From Cytophagales bacterium (GTDB lineage Bacteria; Bacteroidota; Bacteroidia; Cytophagales; 172606-1), in NCBI GenBank assembly GCA_030448185.1, contig JAUJNL010000003.1, positions 62,001 through 126,000 of the forward strand: a DNA stretch of 64,000 nt, given 5' to 3'. Each line of letters opens with the position of its first letter. Within the stretch, counting starts at the first letter, position 1. The notes beneath the pieces were generated by a model. That model worked only from the letters and a program-made list of their open reading frames with translations. It was not told the origin of the DNA and made no database searches. Below, piece after piece: positions 48,411 through 59,100 of the stretch. The position numbers were made by a program, and so were the translations under genes.

Positions 48411-50111
48411 TTAATACCCTACTGCCGTATCGTCGCCACGAGGATCGGCACCGCCTTCGAGTTTACGCTTCTTGCGGATCAGAATGGCGTCTACCCGGCC
48501 AATGCCAGAAATAAACTGTAGTTTGTGCCCCTTGGCTTCCAATGCTTTCTGCGTAGCCTCCGAAAAGCTCCCTTTTCGGCAGTAATCTGGTCAGGCAGCC
48601 ACTGCGAATGGAAACGCTTGGCATTGACAGCTTCCTGCATGCTCATGCCGTGTTCTACTACATTGAGAATAGTCTGGAAAACGGAGGTGATAATGGTAGA
48701 ACCTCCCGGGGTGCCTACTACCATGAATAGTTTACCTCCTTTTTCTACGATAGTCGGCGTCATTGACGAAAGCATCCGTTTGCCGGGAGCAATGGCATTG
48801 GCTACTCCTCCCACCAATCCAAACATATTAGGTACTCCCGGTTTAATACTAAAATCATCCATCTCATTATTAAGCAGAAAACCGGTAGCTTTAACCACTA
48901 CCTTCGAACCGTAATTCCCGTTCAGGGTAGTGGTAATAGACACTGCGTTGCCAAAGCGGTCCACGACTGAAAAATGGGTAGTCTGGTCGCTTTCATGCAG
49001 CGCAAATTCACCGGCCTTAACGGCTTCTGAGGGCGTAGCCCGTACGGTATCAATAGTCTGCATCCGCTGCGACAGGTAGTGGTCTCTTAACAGATTCTTA
49101 AGCGGAACCTTGTAATAATCAGGGTCGCCCAGGTGCGTAGCCCGGTCGGCATATACCCGGCGTTCGGCCTCGGTCATCAGGTGAACCGTACGGGGTGTAT
49201 TCCAGCCGGACTGCGACAGATTGAAGTTCTCAATCATCTTTAGGAGTTGCAACAAAGCCACTCCCCCGCTGGATGGCGGCGGCATGGATATAATTTTATA
49301 GCCCCGGTAATTTCCCACTACCGGGTCACGCCACGCCGAATGATACTGTTGCAGGTCTTCATAATTAATAATCCCATTGGCAGTTTTCATTTCGCGTACA
49401 ATCATATCGGCAGTGGGTCCGCTGTAAAACCCTTCCCGGCCCAGATCGCGAATGCGTTCGAGAGTAGCGGCCAATTCGGGGTGTTTGAGAATATCACCAG
49501 GCTGCCAGGAGTTTTCCCGCACCAGATAAGGGGAATGCGTATTGAATTTTTCAAACTCTTCCTTAGATTCATTAAGGCCCCGGGGCTTCCTTCTCGGTCA
49601 GTACTACCCCATTATGGGCCATTTCTACGGAAGGCTGCACCAGATCACGCCAGGGCAAGGTACCGAACCGTTTATGCGCTTCTACCATGCCATCTACCGT
49701 ACCAGGCACCCCAGCGGCCAGGTGCCCATTGAGGCTAAGACCCGGTATTACGTTTCCTAGTGAATCCTGGTACATCTTTTCCTGGGCCGCCGCCGGAGCC
49801 TTCTCCCGGAAATCAAGGGCAGCTGTGCTGCCCGCAGCGGACCGGTATACCATAAATCCGCCGCCGCCAATGTTACCTGCCACCGGATACGTAACCGCTA
49901 GGGCAAACTGTACGGCAATGGCTGCATCTATGGCATTGCCTCCTTTCTTCAAAATTTCCACTCCGATCCGGGAAGCTTCGGGATGCGCTGAAACTACCAT
50001 ACCGTGTTTGGCGGTAACCCCCTTTATTTTTTGAGCGGGCAGTTTAATGGCACTGATGGTTAACAACAGCAAAATCAACACCCGGCAATGATGCGTACAG
50101 GCTGAAATCAT
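48411..50111 (-). CDS. ggt: gamma-glutamyltransferase, two frameshifts
   Basis: Joined, about 566 aa, normal length. Signal peptide (MISACTHHCRVLILLLLTIS), KHGMVVSAHPEASRIGVEIL, IGGGGFMVYR, the new N-terminal nucleophile Thr after DQTTHFSVVD, LNNEMDDFS, RMLSSMTPTIVEKGG and GTPGGSTIITSVFQTI. It ends GGADPRGDDTAVGY. Extra C in the C-run near 49576, missing A near 48571. The enzyme is a periplasmic Ntn hydrolase that splits glutathione and other gamma-glutamyl compounds. It is autocatalytically cut into two subunits. Its 3' side faces the IS110 remnant. Confidence 0.87.
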
Positions 50112-50274
50112 AGGATGAGATAGTTAAATGAACCTGTCAGCCAAGAGATGCGCTGATCATCTGACCGGCAGGTTATATACGGTATCAAACTTAAAAATAC
50201 GAATCCATACCCAAAAATAAACCCGCCGGACGATGAGGGCCGGCGGGATCAAAAGCGGTTTTTTGCTAATCGAA

Positions 50275-50724
50275 TTATGGTTTTCGGGCCTGACGGTTAG
50301 CCCGTCGTTCCTCCAGCCGGTCGAGCAACATCCGGTTAAACTCCTGCTCGGCTTTGTATAATTCGGCAACCTGCCGGGGCGTGATCACTTTCATCAACCT
50401 TTTCACATAGTCTTTTTCGAGGTCCACCTCTTTTTGTCGCAGGTTTAGCATTTCATCCAGATCATTCCTTATCTCATCATTCGTAGCCGCTGCCGGCGCA
50501 TAAGATGTTTTTAACTGACGGAGCGCCTTACGAAGGGCCGTTTTTTTTTCGTCGTACTCATTGTAAATCGGCCAGAACTTAGCCGACTGATCAGCGGAAA
50601 GCTCCAGCCGCTTAGTGATTAATCCTATTCTGGCTGCTTCAATATTCTCACGCCCCTGGCCTCGCTGACCAAATGTCACTGTTTGAAACAGAACACAAAA
50701 AATAATAATGGGTAAATATCTCAT
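50275..50724 (-). CDS. periplasmic Spy/CpxP-like helical protein
   Basis: 149 aa. Signal peptide (MRYLPIIIFCVLFQTVTFG), then long charged helices: ITKRLELSADQSAKFWPIYN, LRKALRQLKTSYAPAAATND, LRQKEVDLEKDYVKRLMKVI. LTxxQ-like spacing suggests a Spy/CpxP chaperone or metal-stress sensor. It ends basic (RRANRQARKP). Third gene of a sigma/anti-sigma-like/Spy-like group, 271 bp behind the 88-aa frame. Confidence 0.65.
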   Translation of the reverse strand: MRYLPIIIFCVLFQTVTFGQRGQGRENIEAARIGLITKRLELSADQSAKFWPIYNEYDEKKTALRKALRQLKTSYAPAAATNDEIRNDLDEMLNLRQKEVDLEKDYVKRLMKVITPRQVAELYKAEQEFNRMLLDRLEERRANRQARKP

Positions 50725-50833
50725 GATAAAGAATATGTCTCGATGTTCAATTGACTATGTAAAGGAATTCCGGATGTCGGAATGCGAATTCCGGATGTAA
50801 AAAAATGCAGTTAGTATATAATCAGCCCATCTT

Positions 50834-51262
50834 CTATAGTGCGTCTTCGAGCACCAACGGGTCTATCTCTTCGAGTAATGTTTCCTCATCCTGCGGGTCA
50901 AGCCACGCCTGATTGACCTGCACATTGGCCCGGGAGGCGGTCTCTATCCATTCCTGATAGCTAATGTCAGCTTGGGTATGCAAGTATTCAATGTTTTACT
51001 TTTCGGGCACTTCTGCCATTACCTGGGCGGGGTCAGCCTGGGAGGATGGATAAAACCAGTATCCCAATAGGGCAACCAATGCCATTACGGCCACTCCCGT
51101 ACTGTACCGGAGCCAGGCGGGAAGCGTGATGAGCCTCCATTTACCCGCTGGCTGTATACGACGGCTGATCTGGGCGGGCAGTTGATCAAAGTACCCTTCA
51201 GGCACCGTAAACACCGGTTTTTTCTCCAGATCATCCAGCGAAATTCTTTTCTTTGCGTGCAT
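50834..51262 (-). CDS. membrane-anchored anti-sigma-like protein, in-frame TAA
   Basis: 88 aa before the stop: LEKKPVFTVPEGYFDQLPAQ, one membrane segment (YSTGVAVMALVALLGYWF) and VMAEVPEK. After TAA (50996-50998) the same frame stays open for 54 codons with sense content (HTQADISYQEWIETASRANV, then DEETLLEEIDPLVLEDAL) and ends at 50834. The expected single protein is 142 aa. Directly after an ECF sigma gene (52-bp gap) on the same strand, so an anti-sigma role is likely but not shown by a known domain. Confidence 0.6.
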
Positions 51263-51314
51263 ATCGGTTGTAGGCTGATTGTTTCAGGGTTGGATAAAAA
51301 ATTTACTGTTAAGT

Positions 51315-51893
51315 TTAACTGTCGTTCAAAAAACCTTCAATTTTTTTTACGGCCAGGTGATAAGAAGCCTTCAGGGCGCCGACTGACGTTCCCAGTATCT
51401 CACTAATCTCTTCGTACTTAAGTTCATCGAAGTATTTCATGTTAAACACCAGTCGCTGCTTGTCGGGCAGTTTCACCAACGCTTTCTGCAACTTGAGCTG
51501 TATCTCGTCGCCGCTCAGCAAGTCATCCGTTTCCAGTTTAGCCGTTAGTTCATGGCTTATATCCCCGATAGGCAGAAAAAAACGACGCTTCTTTTTGTTA
51601 AGGAAATTGAGGCACTCATTGGTAGCAATGCGGTAAATCCAGGTAAAAAGCTGCGAATTGCCCTGAAAACCATCCAGGTGATTCCAAACCTTGATGAAAG
51701 TTTCCTGAGTGAGATCATTGGCGTCGTCATGATCGATTACCATCTTCCGGATGTGCCAATATATTTTTTGCTGGTACTTGCGGACCAGTTGGTTGAAGGC
51801 GTAATTCCGGGTATCAGGATGCCCGAATCTGGCTAAGAGTTCGTGATCTTCCAAGACGTTCGGCTCAGGTACTGGCAGGTTTTTGACCGGCAT
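51315..51893 (-). CDS. ECF-type sigma factor
   Basis: 192 aa. Region 2 (about 25-95; FNQLVRKYQQKIYWHIRKMV, DANDLTQETFIKVWNHLDGF, FTWIYRIATNECLNFL) and region 4 (about 130-185; LPDKQRLVFNMKYFDELKYE, LGTSVGALKASYHLAVKKIE). A short RpoE-like factor. It leads a unit with the membrane anti-sigma-like protein and a Spy-like protein, which suggests envelope-stress control. Confidence 0.9.
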   Translation of the reverse strand: MPVKNLPVPEPNVLEDHELLARFGHPDTRNYAFNQLVRKYQQKIYWHIRKMVIDHDDANDLTQETFIKVWNHLDGFQGNSQLFTWIYRIATNECLNFLNKKKRRFFLPIGDISHELTAKLETDDLLSGDEIQLKLQKALVKLPDKQRLVFNMKYFDELKYEEISEILGTSVGALKASYHLAVKKIEGFLNDS

Positions 51894-52048
51894 AAATTGG
51901 CGTATACCGATCTTAGATGAATATTTTGCTGCAAGGTTTAACAGCAGAACGAAAAAAGCTTGGGATAGCGCGGGTCTCTTGGCTTGTCTTTAGAAGGAAT
52001 CGGCTTACAGCCGGAAATCAGGCCAGACGCCACTAAATAAAAAATAAA

Positions 52049-53074
52049 GGCTCTATTAGGGAATCAAGTTGTTGTTAAAGTCAGGCTGGAGTAACAGATG
52101 AATTAAGGAGTGAAGCAGTGCTTTACCCTTTTTCTCACGTTATGAACGAACTCAAAGAATCCTAAATACAAGGGTAGTTTTTTCTTGAGAGATGCCACGG
52201 TGTGGCCTCAGCCAGGAACGCAACCGGGACCAGAAGCCTTCAATGGAGTTGACGTGGACTTCACACTTGGCGTCTTGGTCTTCGTCTCGGGCGTATTCTC
52301 CCTTGCCATGATTGACTTTCTTGTGCTCATAGTGGTCCTTGAGCCAATCATAAATCTGGTACTCATCAGTATTGACCCTACTACCTGGTTTGACTGTTTG
52401 AGTAATTACCGGTTCAATCGTCTTGCGCTTCACATTGTCGAGCAACTCTACTTTCACCAGTCCCTCGCGTTGAATTAGGCCCAGTACAGGCGGTTTTTCA
52501 CTCTCCTTAGTGCCTCTGCCTCTTTTGCCTTTTCAAGCGCCTGCGCCGCGCTTTGCGGCCTTTTTGCTGCACCTTCTTGGGCTGTCCCTTGTGGCCGGCC
52601 ACCACATACAACTCATCAACTTCCACTACCCCAGTTAACTCAATGGGCTGCTTTTTTTTCACTACGCCCTCTCTTAGATGCGTAGTCATTTGATGAACAT
52701 CACTCTCTGAAAGACCTAGTTCCTGGGCAATCTGCCTGTTGGACAAATTCAATCCCATCAAATACAAACACAGGACCCATACTTTCAATGGCTGGTGGTG
52801 GCCTTCAAACACGGTTCCCGTCAAGTCGTCGTAGTACTTGTCACATCCCTTGCAAGAGTACCGATAGCGATGTTCGCTTGAGTTATGATGACCGTGACGA
52901 CGATAAAGACTACTCCCGCAGTGAGGACATACCACCCCTTCCTGCCACCGCAACTCCCGTACTTGCTCATAACATAGCCGATCATCTACTATTGCTTGCA
53001 AACGAATCAGCATATCTCTCTTTTTACCTTTTTTATGCTAATTTAACTCTTCCACTTGAAACCCAAATTGAGCC
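52049..53074 (-). mobile_element. IS1595-type insertion sequence
   Basis: Left end 52049 (GGCTCTATTAGGGAATCAAG) and right end 53074 pair imperfectly as terminal inverted repeats (about 17 of 22 positions). AAATAAA flanks both sides as a likely target duplication (52042-52048; 53075-53081). It carries one transposase gene. The size of 1026 bp fits the family. Confidence 0.75.
52103..53013 (-). CDS. IS1595-family transposase, frameshifted
   Basis: Joined, about 303 aa. N-terminal zinc ribbon (VVCPHCGSSLYRRHG, SCKGCDKYYDDLTGTVFEG), helix-turn-helix (LSNRQIAQELGLSESDV), then DDE-type ISXO2-like domain (VVEVDELYVVAGHKGQPKKV with Asp; SRVNTDEYQIYDWLKDHY; VNSIEGFWSRLRSWLRPHRG), ending EFVHNVRKRVKHCFTP. 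Two 1-base shifts near 52480-52510 and at the A-run near 52178. It may or may not be active. Confidence 0.8.
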
Positions 53075-53159
53075 AAATAAAAAGCACGAGCCAAGAGGCT
53101 CGCGCTATCCTTGAATCAATTACATCTGATTGGCACATCAACCCACCAGCATACGAGTC

Positions 53160-54127
53160 TTATCTTTCTACCAGCGCCTGACGACGACTCACGGCTTTTT
53201 CGGCGGCCTGCACAATAGCTCCGGGGCCGTAAGTCCGTATTTTTCCATCAGATCTTCCGGCGTACCGCTTTCCCCGAAGGTATTATCTACACCCACCATT
53301 TCCAGGGAGCCGGGTAGTTGCGGCACAACACCTGCGCCACGCTGTCACCCAGACCGCCATTGAGCTGGTGTTCCTCGGCCGATACGGCACAACCCGTCTT
53401 TTTCACCGACTGCAGAATGGCTTCGGTATCCAAAGGCTTAATCGTATGAATATTAATAATTTCTGCGTCAATGCCTTTTTCCGCCAGAATTTCACCTGCC
53501 TCAATAGCCTTCCATACCAAGTGGCCCGTGGCAAAAATGCTCACGTCAGCACCTTTATTCAGCATAAGGGCTTTGCCAATGATAAAAGGTTCATCGGCAG
53601 GCATATACCGGAATGACCGGACGGCCAAACCGCAGGTACACGGGTCCTTCGTAATCCGCAATGGCAAGGGTAGCAGCCTTAGTCTGGTTATAGTCGTAGG
53701 ATTGATTACAGTCATCTCGGGCATCATTTTCATCATGCCCAAGTCTTCCAGAATCTGGTGGGTAGCTCCGTCTTCTCCCAGGGTCAAGCGGCATGAGAAG
53801 CGCATATTTTGACGTTCTTATGCGAGTAGGCAATCGACTGACGAATCTGGTCGTATACCCGGCCGGTAGAAGTTGGCAAACGTTCCGGTGAAAGGAATTT
53901 TTCCACCAATGGCAAGCCCGGCGGCCATGCTCATCATATTGGCTTCGGCAATCCCTACCTGGAAGAAACGTTCGGGAAATTCTTTGGCAAAGGCATCCAT
54001 CTTCAGGGAACCCATCAGATCCGCACACAAAGCCACGACATTTGGGTTTTTCCGGCCCAACTCCAGCAAAACCGGCTCCAAAACCGGAACAGGTGTCTTT
54101 TTTATCCGTGTAAGTGAATTTTTTCAT
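53160..54127 (-). CDS. transketolase, C-terminal subunit, multiple frameshifts
   Basis: Joined, about 320 aa, normal for the C-terminal half of split transketolases. [40 protein letters not shown] (active-site Glu), [67 protein letters not shown]. Breaks occur near 54090, 53880, 53810, 53690, 53610, 53280 and 53200. The pentose-phosphate enzyme needs the N-terminal (ThDP-binding) subunit, which is not adjacent here. The IS1595 element ends 86 bp from its 3' end. Confidence 0.82.
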
Positions 54128-54368
54128 GATCGAAGATTAAGGCAGTGCTACTGTTGTTTCTACAAAAAAGAAAAAGAGGCCACTTGTAACAGCCCCAAAA
54201 ATTACCTCAAAATTTTAACTACTAATGTCCGCTGGTTCTGTGTTCAGGACTTCTATAGTCTGATTACAGTTTTACCGAGACTTCACAAGTAAGCATTTTC
54301 AGTAAACAATCACTCTGGGCAGCCGTAATATAGATATAAACCATTTCAAACCATACAAGTTTATAAGT

Positions 54369-55113
54369 ATGAATTACAAAGTTGTTTTACTATTTGTTCT
54401 TTCCGCTTGGTCCTGTTTCCGGCGGCAGCCAAGGCTTGCTGGATCTGGAATCCGGAGTCGTATTTGCTGGCCCATATAACGAGATCAGGGTGCCGGGCAA
54501 GGGTGGTACCACTTTCAATGCGGCGGATGATAATTTCACGAATAGCGCCAACTGGTTTTACCGTATCCGGGCCGGTTATACGTTTGCTGACCGCCATACG
54601 GTAAGTGTGTTGTTTGCACCACTCAAAACTAATTCGCAGGCCTCCATTCCGGGGCAAGACATCCAATTCAACGGCACTAATTTTACGGCCGGACGGGCAC
54701 TGAATGCGCACTATAAATTCAACTCTTACCGCCTACCTACCGCTACGATTTCTTCCGTAAGGACAATTTCCGGTTTGGAGCCGGTTTGACGGGCAAGATC
54801 CGGGATGCCTCCATTGAATTGGAAAACGGAGAAACCAGTTCGACCCAAAAGTAACTTCGGCGTGGTGCCGCTAATTAATTTCTACCTGAACTGGAACTTC
54901 ACGCAAAGGGCTGGCTTCCTGCTAGAAGGCGATGCACTGGTGGGCAAACAAGGCCGGGCCGAAGATATATTCGGTGGATTTACCTATAAACTCAATGATA
55001 TAATTTCGGCCAAAGCGGGTTACCGGGTACTGGAAGGTGGCGCGGACAATGACGAGGTATACAACTTTACCTGGTTCAATTATGCGTCGGCTGGGGTGGT
55101 GATACGCTGGTAA
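54369..55113 (+). CDS. outer-membrane beta-barrel protein, frameshifted
   Basis: Joined, about 248 aa. Start MNYKVVLLFVLSAWSCF is signal-like. Strands LLDLESGVVFAGPYNEIRVP, FYRIRAGYTFADRHTVSVLF, FGVVPLINFYLNWNFTQRAG, IISAKAGYRVLEGGADNDEV and a C-terminal YASAGVVIRW. Breaks near 54420, 54735 and 54845. No named family. It is divergent from transketolase. Confidence 0.65.
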
Positions 55114-55231
55114 GTATTTAGTTTCTGGTTTTGAGTTGCTGTTTTCTGGTTGTTATGAAGTATTAGTCAGGGACGATGTGTTTTTCGTTGGGTCCACAAT
55201 CAACTGGAAACCAACAATCCAAAACCCGAAA
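55114..55231. repeat. imperfect inverted repeat of GTTTTCTGG-type words
   Basis: AGTTTCTGGTTTTGAGTTG at the left pairs imperfectly with CCAACAATCCAAAACCCGAAACT at the right (ends 55229). It lies between two converging genes. The same low-complexity style is used after other genes in this window. Confidence 0.55.
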
Positions 55232-56061
55232 CTATTGATTCAGTTCTTCGGCAATTTGTTTTACGTACTCCACGGGAACTTCAGCAAGCTCAGCTATCTT
55301 TTCCAGGCTTAGCGTTTTGTCTTTGAGCATTTTAATAATCAGTCTCTTTTCCTTGGCTTTCTCTCCCTTTTCCACGCCTTTCTCAATACCTTTCTCTACA
55401 CCTTGCTGATAGAGATAGTCTTCGGTAATGTTATAAGTAAGTGCCATATCCTGTATTTGTCTTTGGGTTTCTTTGGTTAAGTTACGCAACCGGGCTAATA
55501 CGGACAACTGCCGGATGTATTTGCGTAACACGATTTCCTCCCGGCTAAGTTCTTGCAGCTTGCTTAAAATCCTTCTGATAACTTCTACCGGCTTTTCGCC
55601 CGCGAAATCAGAAAGGATGGTGAGAATAAGTTCTTCGGGTACCTCGGAAGCCAGCAATGTCTGATAGGAATAATCCCTTACACTCGTTAGGATAAAGCCG
55701 GTGAATACTTCTTCCGGCGCTAATTTGGTCGGCATTTTAGATGCTTTCTTCCCCAGATAAATTACGAATTGTTTCACAGGAAAAACTGTATTTTCTTCGC
55801 AGTAAGCCGTAATATTCCTGCATCCGGTAAATCATTCCCTCTTCGTCTACACTCTGAAACTCTAGCTGAAGAATAAACTTCTCACCGTATCCGTTTCCAC
55901 CACCCCGGATAAGTCGGGTTCCTTTTCAATGGTAGTCTGCAATTTATCTTTTTAACTCCTCACTCCGCTGCTTAATCTTAATGCCTAAATACTTCTCACT
56001 CAGGAGGCAGCAGCAGTGAGACGATGTTTTCCTTCAGGATCTTATCGTAATCGTGGGCCAA
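55232..56061 (-). CDS. Rpn-family recombination-promoting nuclease, frameshifted
   Basis: Joined, about 275 aa. N-terminal AHDYDKILKENIVSLLLP, a PD-(D/E)XK-like core in GEKFILQLEFQSVDEEGMIY (Glu-x-Gln motif), then KKASKMPTKLAPEEVFTGF and the C-terminal repeat EKGIEKGVEKGEKAKEKRL typical of this family. The intact ORF starts at 55777. Upstream parts shift frame at least four times (near 55778, 55900, 55960 and 56000). The start near 56061 would be TTG. These proteins promote DNA exchange and are often high-copy. Confidence 0.7.
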
Positions 56062-56155
56062 GGTGGGCAGGGTTTATATAAGGCAAAATTAACAGATAAG
56101 CCCGTGTTTCATCTGCCCTATTTGTACTAATTCTTCGCCATTTCTCAAGTTTGCT

Positions 56156-56163
56156 TATCTTTG
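56156..56163 (+). promoter_or_regulatory. -7 box for the SNF2 helicase gene
   Basis: TATCTTTG matches TAnnTTTG, 33 bp before the ATG at 56197. No good -33 element. Confidence 0.4.
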
Positions 56164-56196
56164 CGGGTCGGAATCAGCCACTTAATCCTACGTTGA

Positions 56197-59100
56197 ATGG
56201 GTATTTTAGCTGAACAAAAACCTGGAGAATTACCTGAATGGCATGGCCATGCCGAATAGTCTGGGACGGGCCGTAAAATTTATAACGCTGGACGGTATCA
56301 GCTGGAGAAAATAGATTTACAGGGTCTGGGTCAAGCGATGCTAAGGTGCAAGTGAATCGGAAGCTCGTAAATACCGGGTGGAAGTCAATGGATTCAATAC
56401 CCAGGCGGTTACCTCTTCTGCAATTGTCCCTATGATTGGGGCGGCATCTGCAAGCACGAAGTAGCCGCTGTATTGGTGATTGATAAGCACTTGAAGGAAC
56501 ATAAAGCGCAAACGGCTCCGGTACTATTCTCCATGCTGGATAGTACCGCCTATTTGCCCAAACTGGCTGACAGCTACCTGAAAAACAATGTCACCCCCGA
56601 TGAATGGAAAGCCGTGCAGGCGCAGAAGTTATGGGAAAGGGTACTTTATCCATAAAGCCCTGGATGGCTATGCTGAATGTGAGATCACTTTTAAGAAAAT
56701 ACCATATACCGTCCGGCTGACGCAGAAAGAGAAGGACCAGATTCATACCTCCTGTTCGTGCAACGCCGAAACCCATTTTCCGCTGTGCCTGCACAAAACT
56801 GCCGTCCTGCTCAAACTTCGGGAAGTCTACGGCCCCAATGCCTTTGAGATGATGAAGGATTGGACCGCCGAGAAAGCACAATTGCTGGCCGAGTATGGCT
56901 TCAGTCTGGACGACGACCTCAAGGGGAAGTTCGACTTAAGCTCAATACCGATACCGGGAAGATGGAACTGATTAAAAAGGACCCTTCCATTCATAAGCTA
57001 AGCCAGTATGCCGACTGGAATTCGGTGCAGCAGAACCTGTTTACTCCCCGTAAAGATGGAATTGAAAAAGCCCGTGCTGATTCAGGAAGCGGCCGAGCCA
57101 AAGATTCTCTACACGGTGACCTTTCATAAACCCGGCCATTTCCCCGGCCTCAAGCTGATGCCGGTGGCGGCGAAACACAACGCCAAAACGGAAAAATTCA
57201 CCCATATCAAGCCACTGACCAGTTTGCAGCCCGATGCTGTTCCCCCTATTTCCGAAGAAGACAGCCGCCTGATTCGCCTGAGTACCCTGCTGACTTCAGA
57301 GGCAATGGTGAAATACCTGCAGCAACAAGGCTTTTTGCTCCAATACGGGTATTATTTCGAACTTTCGGGTAGCAATTTATCCGAGGAAGGCCAGGCTGCC
57401 CTTCGGCATTATGAGAGGGTATTGATGGAGGAACTGTTCCGGCTGCTGGCGGGAAAGCCAGTTTATCCGCAGTCGGATACGCTGTATCACTATACTCCCG
57501 AAATTACTTTTCCCAGCCAGGTTTCCCCCGGTCCGGCTGCACCCGTATTTCGACGTGAAAGAAGACAAAAAGAATCTGTTTCAGTCGAGATGTTTGTCAA
57601 TATCAACGGAGAAAAAATTCCTTTCAAAAAGTGCGGTTACCGCAGTTATTGGGTTATTTCCTACGGAGGCATTTTCTATAAAATCGCCGGGAAAAAGAAG
57701 CTAATCTGTTCGGGTACTTCAACGAACATGAGGCCGTAAAGGTGAAAAAAGAAAGCCTGCCCGTTTTTGTCCGGATTTGTAATGCCCCTGGCTCAACATT
57801 GCGACATTGACATTAAACTTAATCACCCGATTCGCCAGGCCGACATGACTTTTGTCGAAAAGCGGTCTACCTGAAAGAAGACGAAGGCAAATTTGCTCCT
57901 GTACCCTGCTTATGGCTACGAGGTTGAAGGCGAACTGGTTGAATGTCAACCTGATGAACGCCGGTACCGCTTTACCGAAACGGACGGGCAGATTACCCGC
58001 TGGCAACGGGATACGGACTCGGAAGCCGAAGCCTGCGGGTTAATTCAATCCGCTGCACCCGAGTTTACCGGCCAAAGCAAAGGGCATTTTTGCCATTTCC
58101 TTTAAAGATGTATTGAAGGGGGTTGGTCTTTAAGGCTTTTGAAAGACTGAAACCGAAGGCGTGGAAGTATTCGGGTATAACTCCCTGAAAAAACCTCCGC
58201 TATAATCCCAACCGGCCCGGCATGCAAATCTGGACCAGTTCGGGCATTGACCGGTTTGATATGAAAGTGGAAATCAGCTTCGGCGACCAGTTTGTGGACC
58301 TGGCCGGGTGCGCAAAGCGCTGCTGGAAAAGGAACAGCCTGTACTGCTGGGTGATGGCACGATCCGGGGTTTTACCGGAAGAATGATTGAAAAATACGCG
58401 GGACTTTTCCGGGTCGGGCAGACGGCGACTCGCTGAAGGTTTCTAAACGGCACTTTTCGGTGGTGGATGAGCTGTACAATGAGATTGACAACGCCGCTGT
58501 GCAGCAGGAACTGTTTGAGAAACGGCAGAAACTGCTCAACTTCAGGGAAATGTGCCCGTACCCGCCAACGTCCGGGCCCAGCTCCGCGACTACCAGAAAG
58601 AAGGTTTCAAGTGGCTGCACTTCCTCGATGAATTCGGCTGGGGCGGCTGTCTCGCCGATGACATGGGAGCTAGGCAAAACCCTCCAGATTCTCACTTTTT
58701 TGCAGGAGCAGAAAAACCGGCTTCCCGCAGCCACCAGTCTGGTTGTACTGCCGGTTACCTTGCTCTACAACTGGCAAGCCGAGGCCGAAAAGTTCTGTCT
58801 GACCTCCGGATTCACCTGTACCTCGCGGCGCTACCCGCAAGTGGAACTGAATATGTTCGATGAGTTTGGCCCGGTTCTGACCACGGGCATGTTGTGGTCC
58901 GCAGCGACATCGAAAACTCCGGCAGTACGAGTTTCACTACGTAGTGCTGGACGAATCGCAGGCCATCAAAAATCCTGAAATTCGCAAGTTACCAAAGCAG
59001 TGAAGCTGCTCAAGACCCGTAACCGGCTGGTAATGACGGGTACTCCGGTAGAAAACAATACCTTTTTGACCTTCTACTCACAGATGGAATTTCTGAACCC

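Noticed and set aside
50157-50369. 70-aa minus-strand ORF over the Spy-like gene end
   Set aside because: It overlaps the better-supported gene in another frame and has no features of its own.
54128-54368. Small RNA in the divergent gap before the beta-barrel gene
   Set aside because: No strong stem plus terminator was found. Only promoters are expected.
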